The position numbers and the translations under genes are program-made. The notes beneath the pieces are model-generated. The model did not search any database. It worked only from the letters and a program-made list of their open reading frames with translations, and was not told where the DNA came from. Shown here one piece after another: positions 1 to 5,716 of a stretch of 36,604 nt of DNA. Numbering within the stretch: the first letter of the stretch is position 1; the number at the start of each line of letters is the position of its first letter. The stretch is from a virus: positions 1 to 36,604 of IMG/VR virus record IMGVR_UViG_3300033153_007068; one strand, written 5' to 3'.

Positions 1-4
1 CAAA

Positions 5-598
5 ATGAAGACTACATTAGAAGAAATCAAATCGTTTACCCCTTGTTCAGAAAGTTACAAAAAGCTATGCGGAGGACTTGGAACAAGTAAACCGAAAACA
101 GAAGTGTCAATTCTGCAAGTGCTTGAAATCAATGGAATTGAAGACGCTTTTTGGGCATTAAGAACGCAGAAATACGAGGACTATTGTCTAATTTTAGCAG
201 ATGTTGCAGAGTCTGTTTTATATATTTTCGAGAAAGAATTTCCTGAAGATGAACGGCCGCGAAAAGCGATTGAAGGAATCCGTCTTTTCGCAAAAGGAGA
301 AATAACTAGAAATGAGCTGAATGAGCTTGCTTCTGCTGCTTATGCTGCTGCTGATTCTGCTTATTCTGCTGCTTCTGAGTCTGATTCTGATTCTGCTTCT
401 TATATTGCTGCTTCTTCTGCTTATTCTGCTGCTTCTGCTTCTTATATTGCTGCTGCTACTGCTGTTTCTGCTTCTGCTTCTGCTGCTGATTCTGCTTCTG
501 AGTCTGAGTCTGCTTCTGCTGCTTATGCTACTGCTAGTCAAGATCAATGGAATAAAAACGAAGAGATTTTAAGAAAATATTTGGAGGAAACAAAATGA
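5..598 (+). CDS. Imm-5-like protein with Ala/Ser heptad-repeat tail
   Basis: The protein has 197 residues. The first ATG is used; its ribosome binding site would lie before the window. Residues 1-105 form an ordinary domain ending in RPRKAIEGIRLFAKGEI, which resembles the N-terminal part of the Imm-5-like/Ala-rich repeat proteins common in phages and bacteria. Residues 109-177 are almost only Ala, Ser, Asp, Glu and Tyr, with Tyr spaced 7, 13, 7 and 7 residues apart, as expected of a long alpha-helical repeat. A short charged tail (about residues 178-197) follows. Its stop overlaps an ATG at 595. Immunity-like names in this family come from polymorphic-toxin contexts; no toxin is seen here, so function is unknown. 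The family call is by pattern recognition only. Confidence 0.8.
   Translation: MKTTLEEIKSFTPCSESYKKLCGGLGTSKPKTEVSILQVLEINGIEDAFWALRTQKYEDYCLILADVAESVLYIFEKEFPEDERPRKAIEGIRLFAKGEITRNELNELASAAYAAADSAYSAASESDSDSASYIAASSAYSAASASYIAAATAVSASASAADSASESESASAAYATASQDQWNKNEEILRKYLEETK
329..535 (+). repeat. In-frame TCTGCT-type microsatellite
   Basis: These 207 bases (69 codons) are built almost only from GCT, TCT, GAT and TAT codons, unlike the codon use of neighbouring genes. A 22-base segment starting near 354 recurs near 416, and a 21-base segment containing TCTTATATTGCTGCT also occurs twice. This suggests growth by slippage or unequal recombination. Because the units are multiples of three, length changes would keep the reading frame. 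Confidence 0.85.
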
Positions 599-634
599 AG
601 ACTTTTTATAATAGATATCAAACAGGTGATTTTG

Positions 635-871
635 ATGGACAGTATTTTACATTTTAAAGGCTTAGTATGCACACTCTTAATAACCTGGCAAATATTAACA
701 AGCTCTTGGAATCCAGAGAACTATTTGGAGCTTGCAACACATCTGAAAAGAGGTGAATGTGTAGAGATTCCAAATAAAGATTTTAAGGTGTGCAAAGGTA
801 AAAGAAGAGTTTATTATGAATATGTAAGAGAGTATTATAATTGTTACAGCAATGGAGAGGGCAAAGCATGA
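635..871 (+). CDS. Small hypothetical protein, possibly a frame-damaged gene
   Basis: Read from ATG 635 (AGGTGA at 624-629, 5-base spacing) this gives 78 residues. GTG 626 is an alternative start. The C-terminal part (GECVEIPNKDFKVCKGKRRV) looks like real protein. The N-terminal part is less convincing: a better-looking start lies in another frame at ATG 595 (MKTFYNRYQTGDFDGQYFTF, then TAA at 655-657), and that frame continues as protein-like sequence (LANINKLLESRELFG) up to about 750. The gene may therefore be a decayed or mis-sequenced version of a roughly 90-residue protein starting at 595. The stop overlaps the next ATG at 868. No family is recognised. Confidence 0.45.
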   Translation: MDSILHFKGLVCTLLITWQILTSSWNPENYLELATHLKRGECVEIPNKDFKVCKGKRRVYYEYVREYYNCYSNGEGKA

Positions 872-1302
872 ACAAACTACTAAAATATATAACGATATCA
901 AAATACATATATAAAAGATTTGCAATGTTTGAAAAGGGTATGGAAGAAGTCAGCAAGATTTTTCCAGTGGTTAATTATAAATCGAAAAAGCTGTGTAAAA
1001 ATTGTTGCGGGGTTGTCTATAGTGAATGCTACTATCGGGAATATAGCGAACTAAACAGAATAGACCCCGCAACAGGAGAAAAAGAAGTTAAATATCTTTC
1101 CGTAGATGATGTTGTTATTAGAGATTGTAGCTTGAATGCTAAAGAATTGAGGTCATTTAAAATAAAGTATTTGCTAAATGCTGATCTAAACTGCAAATAC
1201 TACAAAGAAACTAGATTGTTTTACAGATTGATAAATACACAAACACAGAAGAAGATAAAAAATATTCTGATGCTGAATTGCTGGAAGTTTTGCAAGAAAT
1301 GA
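868..1302 (+). CDS. Cys-rich hypothetical protein
   Basis: The 144-residue protein starts at ATG 868, overlapping the previous stop (ATGA), with GGAGAGGG upstream. It has a lysine-rich N-terminus and a Cys cluster CKNCC near residue 50, followed by further Cys residues (SECYYREY, DCSLN, LNCKYY). This could bind zinc, but there is no recognised zinc-finger pattern. The last 30 residues in this frame look unnatural, whereas the -1 frame from 1215 to 1325 reads like protein (EEDKKYSDAELLEVLQEMND). The natural C-terminus may therefore lie in that frame, ending at 1325. Function unknown. Confidence 0.65.
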   Translation: MNKLLKYITISKYIYKRFAMFEKGMEEVSKIFPVVNYKSKKLCKNCCGVVYSECYYREYSELNRIDPATGEKEVKYLSVDDVVIRDCSLNAKELRSFKIKYLLNADLNCKYYKETRLFYRLINTQTQKKIKNILMLNCWKFCKK

Positions 1303-1337
1303 ATGACAGATTAATTTTTAATTGAGAGAGGTGAAAG

Positions 1338-1556
1338 ATGTGTGAAGCTCAATATAGAGAATATTGCAACGCAAGTGAATTTAAGTATGCAGCCAGAGAA
1401 GAGTATCTAAAAAATCCTTTATTTATTGTTAAAAAAGAAACTTGGCGTTATAAAGGAAGAGATTATTTTTATGTAACAGATATAAATAAATTGAAAAAAT
1501 TGGCTAAAAACGGCAATCAATATGCTTTAAACGAATTAAAGGAGATGGTGAGATGA
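1338..1556 (+). CDS. Small hypothetical protein
   Basis: The 72-residue protein starts at ATG 1338 behind GAGAGAGGTGAAAG, a strong ribosome binding site. It is charged and rich in Tyr and Lys (KETWRYKGRDYFYVTDINKL), with no membrane segment or known motif. Its stop overlaps the next start by four bases, so it sits in the same translationally coupled run of small genes. No family is recognised; probably an early or accessory phage protein. Confidence 0.7.
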   Translation: MCEAQYREYCNASEFKYAAREEYLKNPLFIVKKETWRYKGRDYFYVTDINKLKKLAKNGNQYALNELKEMVR

Positions 1557-1813
1557 AGAAACTAAAAAATATATTATTGTTACACTTTGTTATAATAACA
1601 TTGTTCTATGGATATAGAGCAAAGCAAATTAATAAAATAATAAACAATCATGTATCATCAAGTAATGAAATGTTAGCTTTAGTGGTAGATTTAAGGAATG
1701 ACTACAATGACCTTGTTAAAGCTTATAATCATATGAATGAAGAAGATGAGGGTTGTATTGTTTATTGTAGCAGTGAAGATATAAATGAATGTGATTGTGA
1801 GGTTGTAGAATAA
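1553..1813 (+). CDS. Small membrane-anchored protein with acidic Cys-rich tail
   Basis: The 86-residue protein has one hydrophobic segment at residues 5-20 (NILLLHFVIITLFYGY) after two lysines, which predicts N-in, C-out membrane insertion. A helical stretch with coiled-coil character follows (residues 38-65, VVDLRNDYNDLVKAYNHMNE). The tail is acidic with four Cys (CIVYCSSEDINECDC). The topology resembles small inner-membrane spanin-like proteins, but it lies far from the endolysin gene at 6658, so that role is only a guess. It overlaps the previous gene at ATGA and the next at TAATG. Confidence 0.7.
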   Translation: MKKLKNILLLHFVIITLFYGYRAKQINKIINNHVSSSNEMLALVVDLRNDYNDLVKAYNHMNEEDEGCIVYCSSEDINECDCEVVE

Positions 1814-2043
1814 TGGAAACAAAGAAGATCAAACTAGAACCTCAAGACAAAGCAAGGCTTGAAGCTAAGTTGCATCATTACAAGCAGATCTTGCATGAAT
1901 TCGAAGAGTTAAAGAAAGAATACATACAAGACCCTGTACCGTGCAGGAGACAAAAGCTTGAAGAATATGCAGAAGAGTTTGCAATGTTTCTGATTAAGAG
2001 GAAAATAGAGGGATTAGAGAAACAGATTGGGAGGTTGAGATGA
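1813..2043 (+). CDS. Small coiled-coil protein
   Basis: The 76-residue protein is almost entirely helical and charged, with heptad-like leucines (LEAKLHHYKQILHEFEELKK and IEGLEKQIGRL). The start codon shares one base with the previous stop (TAATG) and the stop overlaps the next start (ATGA), so it is part of a tightly coupled operon. No signal peptide or known domain is seen. Function unknown. Confidence 0.7.
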   Translation: METKKIKLEPQDKARLEAKLHHYKQILHEFEELKKEYIQDPVPCRRQKLEEYAEEFAMFLIKRKIEGLEKQIGRLR

Positions 2044-2351
2044 AAAGAGAATTAACAGCGCAAGAATGGTCATTGATGATAGGGAATGAGATTTATTATG
2101 AAGATGAAACCACGTCAAATCCCGTATTTAAATTGATAGGGGTTGTCGCTGAGGATGGAATGATTGATGGAGCTATTTATGCATCTATTATCTGTAATCC
2201 AATCCTCAGAGAACTATCACAAATGAGAGAAGAAGAGATAGAAGAGTTTCTAAGTCGTTTTTTTTCAAATAGAGAAAGGGGTGTTCTTTCTTTCTCAAAT
2301 GCGGTTTATAGTAACATACTCAGCAACCAGAGATACTTTTTGCAGTTATAA
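2040..2351 (+). CDS. Hypothetical phage protein
   Basis: The 103-residue acidic protein starts in the ATGA overlap with the preceding gene, with GGGAGG just upstream. Sequence such as LTAQEWSLMIGNEIYY and REEEIEEFLSRFF suggests a small folded cytoplasmic protein. A run of eight T at 2258-2265 lies inside the gene and is a possible slippage site. No family is recognised. Confidence 0.65.
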   Translation: MKRELTAQEWSLMIGNEIYYEDETTSNPVFKLIGVVAEDGMIDGAIYASIICNPILRELSQMREEEIEEFLSRFFSNRERGVLSFSNAVYSNILSNQRYFLQL

Positions 2352-2439
2352 TGTGTTTATAATGGACTGGCTAACACAAAAGGGATTTGACATAAGGGGC
2401 TGGATAGATGCAGGGCTTGCAATTAGAAAAGAGGGTTGA
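2299..2439 (+). CDS. Possible 46-residue protein overlapping the previous gene
   Basis: A +1-frame reading from ATG 2299 gives a protein-like sequence (SATRDTFCSYNVFIMDWLTQ, then KGFDIRGWIDAGLAIRKEG) and ends just before the next gene. It overlaps the upstream gene by 53 bases. The only purine-rich stretch upstream (AAAGGGGTG, 2275-2283) is too far for a good ribosome binding site. It may be a real small gene or the displaced end of the upstream gene. Confidence 0.35.
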   Translation: MRFIVTYSATRDTFCSYNVFIMDWLTQKGFDIRGWIDAGLAIRKEG

Positions 2440-2441
2440 GC

Positions 2442-2963
2442 ATGAAACTAATTAAACAAACAGGAAAGAAAGGTTTATTCTACTGTCCAGTATGCAAAAA
2501 AGAATTTGAAAGAGGAATATCGGCAGGAAGAAACACAAAAACTTGCTCTGAAAAATGCAGTATAATGTATAAATCGAATGGAAAAACAGGCTTGACATTC
2601 AATAAATTGAACAATTCGTTTATTATTCAATTTATTATAGACGGCGTTCTTCATTATGTAGGAAGTTACAAAAACAAAAAAACAGCACTACTTGACCGAG
2701 ATAAATATGTTTATCAGCAGGGATTGAGCCATCGCTTTAAATATAGCCAGAGAAGAACTATAAAAACACTACAAGAGGAGTTATATGCTGTAACAAGAAA
2801 AAAAGCGTATAACGAGAAATACAGAACAGAAGAACACGTATTTAGAAGCAGTAGTCTGCAAGTAGATAGATACGATAACATAGAAGAACAATATAAGCAA
2901 AGTAAGTACCCTGATGCAGAGTTAAATAACTTGTTACAGCAATTTAAGGAAATGGAGGATTAA
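2442..2963 (+). CDS. Zinc-finger / AP2-like DNA-binding protein
   Basis: The 173-residue protein starts at ATG 2442 after GAGGG. Residues 14-42 hold a four-Cys zinc site (CPVC ... CSEKC). Residues 53-95 resemble an AP2-like DNA-binding domain of the type attached to phage HNH homing enzymes (QFIIDGVLHYVGSYKNKKTA). The C-terminal third is charged and helical, with no HNH nuclease motif. It is likely a DNA-binding regulator or a homing-related orphan. The next gene begins directly at its stop, behind GGAGG. Confidence 0.7.
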   Translation: MKLIKQTGKKGLFYCPVCKKEFERGISAGRNTKTCSEKCSIMYKSNGKTGLTFNKLNNSFIIQFIIDGVLHYVGSYKNKKTALLDRDKYVYQQGLSHRFKYSQRRTIKTLQEELYAVTRKKAYNEKYRTEEHVFRSSSLQVDRYDNIEEQYKQSKYPDAELNNLLQQFKEMED

Positions 2964-3221
2964 ATGAAAGTGTGGAGAGTAACATCATTTAAGACAGAAG
3001 AGTTAAAAGTTGAGAAAGAAACAGAGTGCTTTTTTATTACTAAAGAGGGTTTTAAAATAGCTAAAAAATCAAAGTATCACAAAATTTGCAAGGATAAAAA
3101 AGAGATAGCAGAATATCTTGATTACTTTATTCAGAAAATAGAAAACAATATAGAGTATGAGAAGAGAGAGATAGAAGAACTGAAAGAGAGAAAAAACAAG
3201 TTGAATTTTGACATTGGATAA
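2964..3221 (+). CDS. Small coiled-coil protein, possibly truncated by a nonsense codon
   Basis: The 85-residue protein starts directly after the previous stop, with GGAGG ending 4 bases before ATG. A small N-terminal domain is followed by a charged helix (KREIEELKERKNKLNF). After its TAA (3219-3221) the same frame stays open and protein-like for another 47 codons with no start codon of its own except TTG 3252, so the ancestral protein was probably about 133 residues long. Function unknown. Confidence 0.65.
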   Translation: MKVWRVTSFKTEELKVEKETECFFITKEGFKIAKKSKYHKICKDKKEIAEYLDYFIQKIENNIEYEKREIEELKERKNKLNFDIG

Positions 3222-3365
3222 GAAATAAATTTTTTATTTAAAGATAACGATTTGTTTATAGATAATTGTGATGCTCCAACTGTGATTCACAAAGTTGAAG
3301 ATATTCTTTTAAAAACAGATGATGGAAAATTAAAAAGTTTATTAAGAAAGCCCAAATCAAAATAA
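3222..3365 (+). pseudogene. In-frame continuation after the stop of the 2964 gene
   Basis: Forty-seven sense codons follow the TAA in the same frame and read as ordinary protein (IDNCDAPTVIHKVEDILLKT, then DDGKLKSLLRKPKSK). There is no ribosome binding site and no ATG or GTG start. This looks like the severed C-terminal part of the upstream gene rather than a separate gene. Confidence 0.5.
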
Positions 3366-3378
3366 AATGCAATCAAAC

Positions 3379-3407
3379 TTGACTTGCAATAAAAAATAAC
3401 CTATAAT
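3379..3407 (+). promoter_or_regulatory. Sigma70-type promoter before the small-RNA/terminase segment
   Basis: TTGACT (3379-3384) and a perfect TATAAT (3402-3407) are separated by 17 bases. The predicted transcription start is near 3414. It lies 110 bases before the PLD-like gene, with a terminator hairpin in between. Confidence 0.8.
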
Positions 3408-3413
3408 AATAAA

Positions 3414-3493
3414 GTCTTGTAAGGTACTAAAAACGCCTTGTATCTGATCTTTCCTTCCTAAAATGAAGGGCTGGTGTCATGCTAGCCCTTTTT
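3414..3493 (+). ncRNA. Candidate small RNA or attenuated leader (about 80 nt)
   Basis: A strong promoter is followed about 55 bases later by a complete intrinsic terminator, with no open reading frame or ribosome binding site between them. A small 5-bp hairpin CCTTC/GAAGG (about 3453-3469) shares its GG with the base of the terminator stem, so the two folds compete. The segment could be a stand-alone small RNA or a leader whose terminator limits entry into the PLD-like and small terminase genes. No known RNA family is recognised. Confidence 0.5.
3468..3493 (+). terminator. Rho-independent terminator or attenuator
   Basis: GGGCTGG (3468-3474) pairs with CTAGCCC (3482-3488) with one G-U pair and a 7-base loop, followed directly by five T. 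It stands upstream of the gene starting at 3519 and downstream of the promoter at 3379. Confidence 0.85.
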
Positions 3494-3518
3494 AAGATTA
3501 ATTAATGAGGTGGATAAT

Positions 3519-4214
3519 ATGAGCGATGATTTTGATTTTAATGATTTAAACTTTGATGATCTAATGAAAACAAAGGAATTAGATCAAAGAGATTCTGATG
3601 ACATTGTTGACGAGGCTGAAAAAAAAGGAGATCTTCAAAAAATAAAAACAAGAAATAAAATAACAAAGTTTAAAAATACACACATAGAGAAAATAAAAAA
3701 TTTAGAAGAAATGTTTTTTTTGCCAAAAAGTGGAGAGGAATCAAGATTGATAACTCAAGGATCTTTTAACATGTTTACAATAATGATGTATCTGTATAAA
3801 GAGATTGGGATTATTGACGAAATGTACTTAACTACTTTTAATATGAAAGAAGTTGTAATCTCGACGATTTTTGAAATGTTGGAAGAAAAGAAAATAAAAA
3901 AATTGAGAATAATGATATCTGAATCCATAAATCATAGAATGCCTAAAAGAATTGAGCAGTTAAAAAAATCAGTTGAAAAAAACAAAATAGAACATGACGT
4001 AAAGTTAAAACTAAACTGGAACCATTCTAAAATAATGCTAGTAAGAATTGGAAATATTTTTTATGTGCTGGAAGGTTCGGGGAATTTGTCGGATAATGCA
4101 CAAATAGAACAATATTTAATAACTAATTCAGAAGAGATTTATAAATTTCATAAAAAGTGGATGGACGAAACATTTTTAAGTAATAAACTTAAAAGAGAGG
4201 AACTTTATGGCTAA
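3519..4214 (+). CDS. Phospholipase D-like (HxK) domain protein
   Basis: The 231-residue protein starts at ATG 3519 with GAGGTGG seven bases upstream. Residues 1-60 are acidic and probably flexible. The rest resembles a PLD-like phosphodiesterase domain: HSKIMLV near residue 170 followed by GSGNLSDNAQIEQ, the HxK...GSxN arrangement of the PLD superfamily. Only one HxK motif is present, so an active enzyme would need to dimerise. PLD-like proteins occur beside terminase genes in some phages, but their role is unclear; nuclease activity or DNA handling is possible. It overlaps the probable small terminase gene by 8 bases. Confidence 0.7.
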   Translation: MSDDFDFNDLNFDDLMKTKELDQRDSDDIVDEAEKKGDLQKIKTRNKITKFKNTHIEKIKNLEEMFFLPKSGEESRLITQGSFNMFTIMMYLYKEIGIIDEMYLTTFNMKEVVISTIFEMLEEKKIKKLRIMISESINHRMPKRIEQLKKSVEKNKIEHDVKLKLNWNHSKIMLVRIGNIFYVLEGSGNLSDNAQIEQYLITNSEEIYKFHKKWMDETFLSNKLKREELYG

Positions 4215-4710
4215 AGAAAAGAAAAGTAATGCAGGTAGAAAAAATGATTATTATGACAAAATTAAACCTAATTTAAAGAAAATAGCTAAATGGTTAAAGG
4301 CAGGAGCTTTGGACAAGGAGGTAATGCAAGCCCTGAATGTTTCAAGTGCTGTTTGGTATAAGTATTTGAATATGCACAAAGAATTTAAAGATATCGCTAA
4401 AGAAAGCAAGGATAAAAGCAACCTTGACATACTTGGGAATGCGTACACATTAACTGAAAAACAGATCGTCACAGAAAAAAAAATATCTATAGTTAATGGT
4501 GTAAAAACAGTTACAGTTACAGAAAAAGAAGTATTGCCAAATGAAAGAATGTGTGAATTTTTGCTAAAAAATAGAATGCCAGAAGAGTTCAGGGATAAGC
4601 AAGATTTAACAGTCAAAGGCATTGAAGATATCAACATCACAATCAGCGGTGTGAAACCTATAGAAAAAGAGCCCAAAAACGACGAAAAAGCCAAAAATGC
4701 AAGTGGTTGA
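4207..4710 (+). CDS. Probable terminase small subunit (helix-turn-helix)
   Basis: The 167-residue protein has an N-terminal GRKNDYYDKIKPNLKKIAKW and a helix-turn-helix at about residues 30-60 (LDKEVMQALNVSSAVWYKYL), followed by a linker and a polar C-terminus. This fits the phBC6A51-type helix-turn-helix proteins and small terminases, which recognise phage DNA and load it onto the large subunit. AGAGGAAC lies ahead of ATG 4207. The large terminase gene is 4.7 kb downstream, an unusually large separation. A different DNA-binding role is possible. Confidence 0.65.
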   Translation: MAKEKKSNAGRKNDYYDKIKPNLKKIAKWLKAGALDKEVMQALNVSSAVWYKYLNMHKEFKDIAKESKDKSNLDILGNAYTLTEKQIVTEKKISIVNGVKTVTVTEKEVLPNERMCEFLLKNRMPEEFRDKQDLTVKGIEDINITISGVKPIEKEPKNDEKAKNASG

Positions 4711-4780
4711 TTTTGTTTGACTAAATGCGGATGCTGTGCGGGCGGAAGACAACTTTTATATATAAGTAAAAATTCTTGAT

Positions 4781-4814
4781 AAATAGTGAAATAAAATAAA
4801 AATTCACTATTTTT
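4781..4814 (+). terminator. Intrinsic terminator after the small terminase gene
   Basis: A perfect 10-bp inverted repeat, AAATAGTGAA (4781-4790) and TTCACTATTT (4803-4812), has a 12-base loop and runs into T residues. The rest of 4711-4969 holds the duplicated promoter-leader described separately; no convincing gene is seen there. Confidence 0.65.
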
Positions 4815-4877
4815 AACCTCCAACTTCATCTTTTTTGTAACTGTCTGGAAACATTAACGATTAATAACAACATTAAC

Positions 4878-4906
4878 TTGATTTTCCTCGTAGTCTATGC
4901 TATACT
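4878..4906 (+). promoter_or_regulatory. Promoter for the 4970 operon
   Basis: TTGATT and TATACT are spaced 17 bases apart, with an extended -10 (TATGCTATACT). The transcription start should fall near 4912-4914, immediately before the hairpin. Confidence 0.85.
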
Positions 4907-4915
4907 ATATATATA

Positions 4916-4937
4916 AGAGTTGAGGATGTTCGACTCT
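4916..4937 (+). promoter_or_regulatory. 5' UTR hairpin, copy 1
   Basis: AGAGTTG pairs with CGACTCT (one U-G pair) around the loop AGGATGTT. The second promoter copy keeps the loop exactly and keeps the stem through compensating changes, which points to a functional RNA or protein-binding structure at the 5' end of the message. Confidence 0.65.
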
Positions 4938-4969
4938 GATTTAATTAATTAAAAGAATGGAGGAATAAA

Positions 4970-5380
4970 ATGAATAAAATACTTATTGGTGGTAGAGCGT
5001 TAGTAGCATTAGGAAGCAGCAGAAGCACTTTAGATACTGATTATCTTGTGGACAATAAAAAAACAAGAGAAATGTTTATTAAAGACGAAGATAACAACAT
5101 TGATTATATAAATGCAAACGGCAATAAGTTTTTTAATGAAATATATAAAATAGAAAAAGGGAATGTGATTGCAACTCCTCAAAGCCTGCTAGAGCTTAAA
5201 GCTTATGCATTAGTTCAACATTGCCAGAATTTCAATTTTCAGAAAGCAGATGATTGTGAATATGACATAAAGTTTTTAGTTAGAAAGTTTAATCTTAAAA
5301 ATGTTGAAATAGTTTCAAAATATCTTAATGATTCAGAAATGAAAGAAGTTTTAAAAGTTATAAAAAGCACAAGAGTTTAA
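4970..5380 (+). CDS. Nucleotidyltransferase-fold protein (MNT/AbiEii-like)
   Basis: The 136-residue protein starts at ATG 4970, six bases after GGAGG. Its N-terminus GGRALVALGSSRSTLDTDYL matches the nucleotidyltransferase signature (GG, then 13 residues, then DxD). NNIDYINA may hold a third acidic residue. Near residue 68, IATPQSLLELKAYAL matches the helix that follows the active site in AbiEii/MNT-like proteins. The family transfers nucleotides to protein, RNA or small-molecule targets and often occurs in toxin-antitoxin or defence pairs. At 136 residues it is short, a minimal domain. It is first in an operon with its own promoter. Its substrate is unknown. Confidence 0.7.
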   Translation: MNKILIGGRALVALGSSRSTLDTDYLVDNKKTREMFIKDEDNNIDYINANGNKFFNEIYKIEKGNVIATPQSLLELKAYALVQHCQNFNFQKADDCEYDIKFLVRKFNLKNVEIVSKYLNDSEMKEVLKVIKSTRV

Positions 5381-5398
5381 TTAATTAAAAGAATGGAG
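5376..5398 (+). repeat. Internal copy of the TTAATTAATTAA/GGAG leader element
   Basis: These 23 bases are identical to 4940-4962 and match 7193-7214 apart from its first base and one missing A. The element contains the stop codon of the upstream gene (TAA 5378-5380), the perfect palindrome TTAATTAATTAA and the ribosome binding site of the next gene. Confidence 0.85.
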
Positions 5399-5404
5399 AT
5401 GATT

Positions 5405-5695
5405 ATGAGAAAAACAAAATCAGAAATAAGTGAAGCAATAAGAAGTTTAGCAACAAAAATGACACATGCAAATGTAATGTTTGCACTAGGGAACAACGAA
5501 TTTTTTGATAGAGATTCTGAAATGTCTCTGATTATTTTTGAACCTAAGAACAGGTGGGATATTATTGAAGAGATTGTTTCCTTCGAGGAAGACCCTAAAA
5601 TAAAAATACTTAGCTTTGAAGATCTTCTTGAATTAGAAAAGAAGCTTGAGAATTATGATAGTGAAAAAGAGATCGCGTTTTTAACTACGAATTAA
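5405..5695 (+). CDS. Partner of the nucleotidyltransferase-like gene
   Basis: The 96-residue protein starts at ATG 5405, six bases after GGAG in the repeated leader; ATG 5393 and 5399 are in frame but overlap or abut the ribosome binding site. The C-terminal KIKILSFEDLLELEKKLE resembles the helix seen in nucleotidyltransferase-like proteins and in its upstream neighbour, and the middle (SEMSLIIFEPKNRWDIIEEI) is compatible with a degenerate domain of the same fold. There is no HEPN R-x-H motif, so it is not a classic MNT-HEPN partner. It could be a regulator, antitoxin or paralogue. Confidence 0.65.
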   Translation: MRKTKSEISEAIRSLATKMTHANVMFALGNNEFFDRDSEMSLIIFEPKNRWDIIEEIVSFEEDPKIKILSFEDLLELEKKLENYDSEKEIAFLTTN

Positions 5696-5716
5696 TCTCA
5701 ATAATTTTCTTGACAA

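Larger units (their letters stand above)
4855..4962 (+). repeat. Promoter-leader repeat, copy 1
   Basis: About 108 bases are nearly identical to 7108-7214. They comprise an upstream block TAACGATTAATAACAAC, a promoter (TTGATT 4878-4883, 17-base spacer, TATACT 4901-4906, extended TGC), a 5' hairpin (4916-4937), a TTAATTAATTAA palindrome and a GGAG ribosome binding site. The copy drives the nucleotidyltransferase-like gene at 4970. Confidence 0.9.

Noticed and set aside
329-535. CRISPR-like or tandem DNA-binding array reading of the repeat tract
   Set aside because: Repeats are codon-level, in frame and without unique spacers; the protein-level heptad explains them.
218-572. Poly-Leu frame (+) and Arg/Ser-rich frame (-) over the first gene
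   Set aside because: Both are shadows of the TCT/GCT repeat tract read in other frames; neither has a ribosome binding site or a believable composition.
4717-4779. Short Cys-rich frame starting at TTG (TKCGCCAGGRQLLYISKNS)
   Set aside because: Only 20 residues, no ribosome binding site, weak start codon; resemblance to Mu Com-type zinc proteins is too slight.
4923-4937. GTTCGACTC resembling a tRNA T-arm in the leader
   Set aside because: No acceptor, D or anticodon arms fit around it; the segment is part of the leader hairpin.
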